Assembly: GCA_032718865.1 (NCBI GenBank)
Contig: JALUTQ010000035.1
Location: 1 to 64,000, forward strand
Source: Tilletia caries
Taxonomy: Eukaryota > Basidiomycota > Exobasidiomycetes > Tilletiales > Tilletiaceae
DNA length: 64,000 bases
Direction of reading: 5' to 3'
Shown here: positions 57,022-64,000 of the stretch, in pieces
How positions within the stretch are numbered: the first letter of the stretch is position 1
How the letters are laid out: each line of letters begins with the position of its first letter
Made by a program: the position numbers and the translations under genes
The notes under the pieces: generated by a model
Databases searched by the model: none
What the model was told of the DNA's origin: nothing
Seen by the model: only the letters and a program-made list of their open reading frames with translations

Positions 57022-57969
57022 ATGTCTTCCTCCGACGAAGACGACTACCCGTCCGCTCAAGTCAGTGACGACGATGACTACGACGCGTACGAAGACCAGC
57101 GCGACAGCGGAGGAGAGGACTATCGAGGATGGGGATTTGAAGACGACGACGATTCAGAAGGCGGTCAGCAAGCAGACGACGATCCTCCCCCAGACCAGAT
57201 CAGAGAAGCATACAACTCTGGATACGAGGATGGCTTTGCCGACGGTGTCGAAGGAGGATCAAGAGTCGATGACGATGAAGCTGATGCGTTCGACGCTGAA
57301 GCCGATGACTCCAAGACGGAGCCGATCGATAATCGTGTCGACGACGATGATTACGACGACGACTCTGATGACTACGAGCCAGCTCCTTACATCAATCGCG
57401 TTCATGCTGTGAACCCGCCGTCCGCTACAGCATCCACTTTCACGCCACAGTCTTCTCATCCTTCAGCTCCGACCATATCCGTCTCTCACTTTGCACCAGC
57501 CCAACAACTTCACCAACAAGCTGCTTGGAATGCATACAATGCGCCCTCAGCACCCCAAGCATCAACCTCTCAGTTAACCCAATACCCTCAACACGCACCA
57601 TACCCAGCTCAACACCCCTACGATGCCAATGCATACTGCTACGACCAGCAATTTGTGACGCCTGGCTACGAATTCGCCACCTACAACCGAAGCCAGCAAC
57701 AACAGATGGTCGATCAGAACGCACAAGAAGAAACGTCAAGTGTTGCTTCTACACGCATCAGCATCTCCCGCAGCCAATACGAAAGTCTCACCAATCACTT
57801 GCAGTGTCTCGACTTTGAGATACAAGATCTCCGACAACGGCAAAACACAGCGTCCCAATCGACAAAGCAACGGGACAAGCAAGGTCAATCTTGCTTTAAT
57901 TGCCATCAATTCGGCCATCTTGCTCGCTGCTGCCCTTTTCCCAGCCCACAGAACCAAGGTCATGCGTAG
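57022..57969 (+). CDS. Acidic gag-like protein with CCHC zinc knuckle
   Basis: Single exon, 315 residues from the first ATG. The N-terminal ~130 residues are extremely rich in Asp, Glu and Ser. A Gln/Pro/Ala/Tyr-rich middle and a predicted helical segment (SQYESLTNHLQCLDFEIQDL, about 249-268) follow. A single zinc knuckle CFNCHQFGHLARCC is near the C terminus. The stop lies 36 nt before the right LTR. Position and knuckle suggest a nucleocapsid-type gag; the acidic start is unusual for gag. It is the only open frame belonging to the LTR element. It could instead be a host-derived RNA-binding protein. Confidence 0.65.
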   Translation: MSSSDEDDYPSAQVSDDDDYDAYEDQRDSGGEDYRGWGFEDDDDSEGGQQADDDPPPDQIREAYNSGYEDGFADGVEGGSRVDDDEADAFDAEADDSKTEPIDNRVDDDDYDDDSDDYEPAPYINRVHAVNPPSATASTFTPQSSHPSAPTISVSHFAPAQQLHQQAAWNAYNAPSAPQASTSQLTQYPQHAPYPAQHPYDANAYCYDQQFVTPGYEFATYNRSQQQQMVDQNAQEETSSVASTRISISRSQYESLTNHLQCLDFEIQDLRQRQNTASQSTKQRDKQGQSCFNCHQFGHLARCCPFPSPQNQGHA

Positions 57970-57995
57970 GCTTCGGGACGACAGCCTCTTCCTTT

Positions 57996-58005
57996 AGGGG
58001 GCAGG
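57996..58005 (+). other. Candidate polypurine tract
   Basis: AGGGGGCAGG lies directly before the right LTR. One C interrupts the purines. Confidence 0.5.
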
Positions 58006-58136
58006 TGTGACATCGAGCAATTTTGACCCGAAACTCCTCATCTCGTGACCCTCGCTGCATGTAGTCTTGCCTCATTTCCTCCCTCTCATCCTTGCAATTG
58101 AACACGACAGTCAGACATATTTTGGTTCGCGTCACA
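58006..58136 (+). repeat. LTR, right copy (131 bp)
   Basis: The match to 48347-48477 extends exactly from TGTGAC to GTCACA, and flanking sequence diverges on both sides apart from AGCC. Confidence 0.9.
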
Positions 58137-58205
58137 AGCCGGAATCGATTCCTCACAGATTCCTCACACGTTGACGGTCACTCCTCCGCCGATACTGCTC
58201 TAAAC

Positions 58206-58995
58206 TAAGGTTGTCCCCGGAGTAACGCGGAGGGCTCCGCCTCCGCACTTCCAAATTCCGCCGGAATTTTGACTTTCTGAGGCAAGCTCCGCCTCCGCAG
58301 ACTAAGACAGAGCGGAAAAAAACCAGCTCCGCGTTCCGACGGAATTATACAAAAGTTGAAATCCCAGCTCCGCGCTCCGCGTTTTTTTCTGTGCGTTTTT
58401 CGTAATGCTCCTCCGTGCTCCGTGTATGCGGAGCTCGGAATTCCGCGGAATTCCGTCGGAGCGCAGTGGTGGTATAAGTTGCTCTCAGAATGACTCTAAT
58501 ACACTCAGAGCTATACATTCACCATCCGACATTGTTGCGGTATTGACTCTAGTGCTATTTTTGAAGTTCTCAACGGATGATGATGCCTGTTTTATTCCCT
58601 GCGGGTGTGACGAGGATGCCTATTTTCTCGGAATTCCGCACTTTCCGCGGAAATTTTGCGGAATTCCGGCGGAGCGCACCCAAAATGAGGTCACGTGACC
58701 CTTATTTTCAACTATCACGTGACCTCACAGCTCCGTCGGAATTCCGCGGAAATTCCGCCGGAATTTTCACACAATTTTGACGACTCCGCGCTCCGCACAT
58801 TTGGCAAGTGGGCCCAGGATTGGGCTCCGCCTCCGCACAAATTCCGGCGGAGTCCTCCAAGCGGACTCCGTGCTTTTTTAAGATCAAAAATTTGTCAAAA
58901 GTGAGCTCCGCGCTCCGCCTCCGGCGGAGCCCTCCGTCGGAGGAGTGCGGAGTCCGCAAAACCCCAGCTCCGCGTCAACTCCGGGGACAACCTTA
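58206..58995. mobile_element. hAT-type MITE
   Basis: Perfect terminal inverted repeats TAAGGTTGTCCCCGGAGT bound 790 bp. An exact 8-bp duplication CTCTAAAC flanks it (58198-58205 and 58996-59003), the size made by hAT transposases. The interior has no gene; it is packed with GCGGAG/CTCCGC and GGAATTCCG motifs in both orientations. Confidence 0.88.
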
Positions 58996-59241
58996 CTCTA
59001 AACACGCTCAAAGTTGGAAGAAGAGGCCTCTAGGATACAATGAGTAAGTGGATATAGTGACCTGGCTTAAGGCCAGAGGATCCCCAGACTCGGTGTAGAC
59101 CTCTGATCATGATGAACTGGTGGAGAACTTCGTAGGTCTGCTCCGAAGCTGACTTCCCCCCCCCCGCGGAGACACAAAAACTACATATGTGATATGTAAC
59201 ATGAGATTGCATATGGATGAAATCCAATTTATCCAGGTGAG

Positions 59242-59330
59242 CATAGCTACGCAGAAGCTCAGGGTAGCTTCGCTACCCTTCGTCTGCTTCGCCACGCAGG
59301 TGACCTTAGCTATCGTTATCATTATCATTG
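59242..59330 (+). repeat. Hairpin unit, copy A
   Basis: GCTACGCAGAAGCTCA, the perfect hairpin GGGTAGCTTCGCTACCC and TTCGTCTGCTTCGCCACGC are followed by TAGCTATCGTTATCATTATC. Copy B has the same order. Confidence 0.85.
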
Positions 59331-59455
59331 TGCATGTTGATCAATGCTGGTCTTGATACATACTTGATGCGAGAAACTGACTGGGGGCGTCCCCCGAACG
59401 GGACACAAAAAACATGTCATGAGATTACATATGGATTATGGATGAAAGCTAGCTT

Positions 59456-59542
59456 GGCATGGCTACGCAGAAGCTCAGGGTAGCTTCGCTACCCTTCGTC
59501 TGCTTCGCCACGCCGTTGTGACCGTAGCTATCATTATCATTG
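59456..59542 (+). repeat. Hairpin unit, copy B
   Basis: Direct copy of 59242-59330 with few differences. The ~50 bp upstream of each copy (CATATGGAT...) are also related. Confidence 0.85.
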
Positions 59543-60013
59543 TTCATGTAACATGTTGAATGTTTATCAAGGTACTTAACACACGTAGTGAATCATCCCG
59601 CACGGCCGTATGTACCAAAGAAGCAGAAATCAACGCCCAATGATGTTATTGATTGCGCAGAGAGAGGGACAATGACAAAGAACAGCTGTGAATGCAATGA
59701 AAGAGAAGACAGGGGCAAAAAAGCCGCGAAGCTGAGACAGAAGGAGTGAAGGAGGAAATAGGGGAGCAGACGGGGAATCGGACCGGAGAAAATAGGGAAG
59801 CAGCCGGGAAGAAAGGGGGGAGAAAGGGAGGGAGCTGGAAAGAATTGGAAGAGAAGGAGCGGGAGTAGAGAAATCCTGTATAAAACAAAGACGCGAGGCA
59901 AACGAGGAGATAAGGAGAGTCAGTGACCAGATCACGGCAGAGAGCGTACGGCGCGGTCAGCGGTCAGACATCGTGGAGGAGGGTTGCTGTGAGAGTAAGG
60001 AGGGAAGGTTTAG

Positions 60014-61626
60014 CTAGCGCGATGGTGGAAGTGAGAGTGAGAGTGAGGGCGAGTGGTGGTAGAATAGATGGAAGATGAGGCGATGGCTTCGGTCAGTGAG
60101 ATTTGAAGCGAGTGGCTGACTAGACTCATACTGCGCCGAGCGCTTTTGAGCGGGGAGGTGGTCATAGCGGATGACCTGCTCGGCCCGGCATTGAGAGAAG
60201 AGGGAGCGACAAACAAGACCGAGACCTTCCTCGCTCACCCGTCGACGTGGGGAGAACTTGGATCCGATCCCACCACCAGCGGCAGAGCTCATCGATGGTG
60301 ACAGCGGTACAGCCGCAGCCGCCGCTCTCTTGCTCACGCCGCACGTTCCAGCTGTACCTATCCAGCCGTCGCTCGCCCTGCACGCGCGGCGGAACGGGCG
60401 CAAGAACCGAGATAATTGCGCCGGTGTGTTGGTGAGCGGAGAAAGATGACATAGCTGATGTGGAGGACAGCATGACCGGGGCAGTGCCGATAAGCGAGAA
60501 TGGTGCTGCTGGTGCTGAGTTGTGGGATGTGGCGGATGAGGAGACGGAGCGTCCGAGGGAGACGGCTGAGTTTCGACGATCCGGTCGCGTGAGGAGGGGG
60601 CGGGGGATAAGGAACGAGCCTTTTCGAAGGCCGTCGTCGTTGCGTTTGGGTGGAGAAGATCGCTGCCAGCCGCATCAACTTCGAGCATCAATTCCGGTGT
60701 AGGAGCAGCGACACTTCTGGGCCTTGGGGCTGCCTCGGGAAGGTCCGAGTCGGACTGCTGGACGTGTATATGTGCACTTGACGACACCGTCCGTTCTCGC
60801 CGTTCAGGCCTCAGGGCGCGGATTAGACTGAGCAGGGAACGAAAGGAGAGTGTCAGCCTTTTGCATATGATAGACGCGTGTTCCGCGTGGGGGAGGAAAA
60901 GGAAGACTCACTCTCCGCTGAAGACAGCGGCAGCGTACGCCATGGAGAGCGTAGCCGTCCCTGCGCCATCCTTAACCTTGACGAGCTCATCACCACCAAA
61001 CTGGATGCGGTGTACGCACTTCTCGCACTGCTCGCCGGCCGAGACGAAAAAGACATGGGCGACCTGGTAGAAGAAGGGCACAATGGTCACGCCAGAGTGG
61101 CCACTGACGATGGGCACGTTGACCTTAGCGGGCTTGAAGTTGGCAATGCCGGAGAGGAAGGTGGAGGCGCGGTTGACGTCGAGCGTGATCACACCGAACA
61201 GACTGTACGAGGTTACGAAGTGATGAGCATCATTGTAGCTCATGACGCGTCAGAGCCGCTCAAATAAGGGAAGAGGAAGAAGTGAAGAACTCACCGCTTG
61301 GGGTTGTAGACAAGATCGGAAGCGACATCGGGGGCGAGACGGATGTCGTACAGCCGTAGGTCAGTGACCTGGGTTTCCTGCTTGAGGAGAAGAGCGATCT
61401 GTGTAACGTAAAGGGGAGGCGTCAGTCCAGAAATCGCGTAACAAGCGTGTGTTGTTGTGACTTGAGGGTGTGCCCGTGTGCTCACAGGCTGACCAGTGCC
61501 AACGGTAGCACGGAGGTCGGGGGATAGCGACGTATCGGTTTGCGGCTGCACTGGAGAAACGGCGCAGGTCGGGAGCCACATAGCTATGCGGAGGAGAAGC
61601 GGGACGGAATTGACAGCGAGCCTCAT
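60014..61626 (-). CDS. Malate dehydrogenase-derived chimeric protein
   Basis: Four exons join in frame with GT-AG sites: 61626-61486, 61398-61295, 61202-60912 and 60827-60014, giving 449 residues. Malate dehydrogenase pieces are GTGQPIALLLKQ, VTDLRLYDIRLAPDVASDL, LFGVITLDVNRASTFLSG, VNVPIVSGHSGVTIVPF (catalytic His), HRIQFGGDELVKVKDGAG and TLSMAYAAAVFSGDLIRAL. The first glycine-rich strand is altered. Roughly 85 residues, including the substrate Arg loop and much of the NAD fold, are absent between DVASDL and VYNPKR. From exon 4 the C terminus is an unrelated Ser/Pro/Arg-rich tail of about 257 residues. It is unlikely to oxidise malate. It may be a pseudo-enzyme or a gene on the way out, although the frame is open. 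Confidence 0.65.
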
Positions 61627-63059
61627 GGACGTGACCAAGGTAGATAAGTATCAGCTTTGAGCTGTGGTGTTCCGTGTTGATGCCTTGGATAAGTCAGTGA
61701 GTGCCAGCAGCCAGATGGGCGGCCAAGCGTACATCCGCCTAGCAACAGCGTGATCGGCCGACGGAATTAATTAAAAGTGACACTTCAGAGCGTCCCCAGT
61801 GCACGAATTCTCTTTCAACTGCGCTCAAACTTGGGGCGGTAACAGAGGATAGCCATAAGATCAAGATATATTAGAACTGAAAGGTGTGTTTGCTTGGTGC
61901 GAAAAAAAAAGTTTCAATCGATGTCGAGAGTAAAAGTTCGGCCGAAATTCTAACCAGGCTCAAGGAACCCCAGAACTAGAGTCTGGGGAACCATTCTTAT
62001 GTGTGTTAAAACCTGAACAGTTGGGTGGTTCAGTGTGGTGTTCCCGGACTTCCCTGTAATCCATTGGTGCACACCTGTAGACAAGTCGGTGGATATGAAG
62101 TACACCTGGCTGTTCAAAATCCTGGAACACGGCAGGAAAGTGAATGCAGACAATGTATGTGATCATTGCGGGCTCATAGAGCCTTCCAGACTGAGAATCG
62201 AATCAGAAAAGGGAGTGGGGCGAGAACAATGATAGCGAAGAAGGAGCAGAATGACCCCAAACAGAAATGACATATGCTGAGATCCATTGGAAGGTCGGAG
62301 AGGCAAGAGACAAGCTTCATGGGAATCAGTGTGGAAATACAAGCCAGGGAATATCTATTTGGGAGTGTGCTGTATCGCTATCAGTGGAATGAATGAGAAA
62401 AAAGAAGCCAGGCGAGATGCTCACCTAAAGTCGACAATCCTGAGCCATACGGGTCCTCGTGGAGCGCGACCAGGCTTCAGAGGCAAGCGAAAATGGGCGG
62501 GAATATTGCGTCAATAAACAATGGTGCTCTGTGAGGAGTTTGGGAGCTTCACATACCCCTATGATGGAACGTGAGCCCAAAAGCAAACAGGGGCCAGTGA
62601 GGAAAGAGTGCTGTGGGCAACTTACAAAGAGAAGAACGTCCAATTCACAGTCGATTGTGTTGAGAAAAGGTTCATATTGAGGGTACAGACTGTAGCTACA
62701 TGTGAGAAGAGGAAGGGGGCATCAGAGGAAAGGGAAGATGAGTTGGGAAGTAGACGGGAAGAAGAGTGTGAACCAGCGTCTAAGTCATCAGTCTTTGCCG
62801 GCGCACCGGGAGGCAAGAAATGGTCCAGAAAAACTGGAACTTGGGCTCTTCTGTAAGTGTATACCATTTCCAGCAATAGAAGTCAGCCAACAGACGTGAG
62901 AAAGTGATGGCCGCCTGTAATATATGGGTTAGTTATCGAGCCGGAGGAAGGAAAAGTCAGTGTCTACCATCTTTGAAGGATGGTCTCAATGAGCACCAAG
63001 CCCGCTCAAGCACACCCGAAGGGCCATAGATACCAGTCAGTGCCATGGATACACGCACC
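61627..63059. other. Intergenic region, no supported gene
   Basis: About 1.4 kb with only short overlapping open frames on both strands and no recognisable motif. Confidence 0.5.
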
Positions 63060-63290
63060 CTGTTGTCGACTGTCGTGGACGCCTACTTACGAGCAGGAAG
63101 AGGAAGGAGGGAAGGGCAAGGCGCATCGAGGAAGCCACATGGTGTCGCTCTCATTGGGTCCTTCGCAAAAATGTTGGGGCTGTTCACTATGTTCACACCA
63201 ACATTTGCCCTTTAGGCTTGCTAATTATGTGGCATATTATTGGCCTATGAGGCGTTCCGGGGGACATGCCATAGGTCCTTGAGGCAACCC
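63060..63290 (+). repeat. Dispersed repeat, copy 2
   Basis: Contains GCCACATGGTG, TTCACTATGTTCACACC, AACATTTGCC and TATTGGCCTAT in the same order as the reverse complement of 46945-47165. Confidence 0.7.
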
Positions 63291-63726
63291 TCCTACAACC
63301 CTTGGACAAAGCCTCCCGGAGGCGTTATCGTCTCATTACCCTCAAAACGACCGGGAGGCTCGTCGCGACGCGACCAGGGATCCTTTCGAAGGGGGTGTAA
63401 AGGGATGAATCTGAGGAGGGACCTGAATCGATGCTTCAAATGTGAATAGAAGGCCAGAATGGATTGCGGTTAGTGAGCCAGAAGTACTCAGCCAATCGAA
63501 ACGCCAAAGAGACTTCCACATACTGGGGCCCTTCGTGATTCGTCGCCATCGTCCTCGTGTTGCAATATCAGTCGTCGAATGAGACGTGAGCAGAACGACG
63601 CGGTGGGCCATGAGGCGTGGGGCGTGAGGTGACTTGAGATCGATCTGTGCACTGCTGGGGGGAATAAAGAGGATACAGAAAGACACAAAACCCGACGTGA
63701 CGGGGTAACGATCGTAGAGGAGACAC

Positions 63727-63969
63727 TCACCACAGGCGGTCTGTTACGATGACGGAGCTGAGCTCGCCATTGATGCAAAGGCGGTCACGCTTTGTAGAGG
63801 AGGTGTTGCGTACTACGTAGGCCGTAGTGTCCGAAGTGCGCAGAGCTGGATCTAAAAGAGAGCAAGAAAGGGGAGAAGGAAGAAGTGATCGACAGTCAAA
63901 CAGTGTCCTTGTCGACGACGAACAGCGGAAGCCTGGAAAGCCATGCCTTCGTACTGGTCCATAGTCCAA
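63727..63969 (-). other. Possible coding exon(s) near right edge, unassigned
   Basis: A leftward frame ends DTTAYVVRNTSSTKRDRLCINGELSSVIVTDRLW, directly before a GTGAGT donor-like site. A pyrimidine-rich stretch ending in TTTTAG near 63853 could be an acceptor. This hints at exons of a gene running off the window, but I recognise no family and could not fix a start. Confidence 0.25.
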
Positions 63970-64000
63970 TGTGGCTGTGTCATTATCGTATCCCAGAAAG

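Larger units (their letters stand above)
48347..58136 (+). mobile_element. Gag-only LTR retroelement (TR-GAG-like) with nested DNA transposon
   Basis: Two 131-bp direct repeats with TGTGAC...GTCACA ends bound a 9.79-kb unit flanked by a 4-bp AGCC duplication (48343-48346 and 58137-58140). TGGTAGCAG just inside the left repeat fits an initiator-tRNA primer-binding site, and a purine stretch AGGGGGCAGG abuts the right repeat. The only protein of its own is a Zn-knuckle protein at the 3' end. A tnp2-type transposon sits in the leader. Without it the element would be about 2.4 kb, with gag but no pol. Its movement would need enzymes supplied by another element. Confidence 0.75.
59004..60013. other. 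Intergenic region with a duplicated hairpin unit
   Basis: No gene is supported. Two ~88-bp copies of a hairpin-containing unit lie at 59242-59330 and 59456-59542. A purine-rich stretch on the + strand runs from about 59690 to 59870. Confidence 0.55.

Noticed and set aside
63342..63778. Leftward Ser/Arg-rich frames near the right edge
   Set aside because: No recognisable domain and no consistent exon joins; only the short stretch 63727-63969 was kept, as a low-confidence note.

Overview
The window looks like the end of a basidiomycete chromosome. The evidence is short GT-AG introns of about 50-105 bp in almost every gene, GC-rich coding sequence, telomere-type CCCTAA/TTAGGG arrays, and fungal gene families (PAF-acetylhydrolase-like lipase, oxalate decarboxylase, sugar transporter, pepsin-type protease, Mediator subunit 17). 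The species cannot be named. The CCCTAA strand is on + and the arrays lie on the left, so the left edge faces the telomere.

Region 1 (1-23301) is a telomeric array of eight copies of one endonuclease-deficient Penelope-like retroelement (Coprina/Athena type). All are on the + strand. Two junctions with full-length copies are head-to-tail, as is the junction between a short copy and a full one. Five junctions carry short interstitial telomeric repeat stretches, and each copy to their right is 5'-truncated at a different point. A copy carries a coiled-coil/basic region read into a reverse transcriptase (RT), a tRNA-like segment, a large inverted repeat and a hammerhead ribozyme just before its 3' end. 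The RT of unit 7 (18210-19763) is intact.

Region 2 (23302-25378) is the stump of a Ty1/copia element on the - strand: a 401-bp LTR, a primer-binding site matching the initiator-tRNA anticodon arm, gag, and the start of the protease. Telomere repeats cut it off at 23301, which suggests an old chromosome break healed by telomere addition and then extended by the Penelope-like elements.

Region 3 (26218-45798) is ordinary gene-dense sequence: mitochondrial HSP70 (-), a PAF-acetylhydrolase-like lipase with a (GGGGAA)n-encoded tail (+), an acyl-CoA thioesterase-like protein (+), a secreted bicupin oxalate decarboxylase (-), an MFS sugar transporter (-), MED17 (+) and a secreted aspartic protease (-).

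Region 4 (about 46.2-59.6 kb) is a nest of mobile elements. Two 131-bp LTRs (48347-48477 and 58006-58136), with a 4-bp target duplication, primer-binding site and polypurine tract, enclose a gag-only gene. A tnp2 (CACTA/Plavaka) DNA transposon with its own decayed transposase and a convergent second gene is nested inside. A 790-bp hAT-type MITE with an 8-bp target duplication follows.

Region 5 (60014-64000) holds a four-exon gene on the - strand derived from malate dehydrogenase. It has lost much of the nucleotide-binding half and ends in an unrelated 257-residue tail. No confident gene was found to its right.
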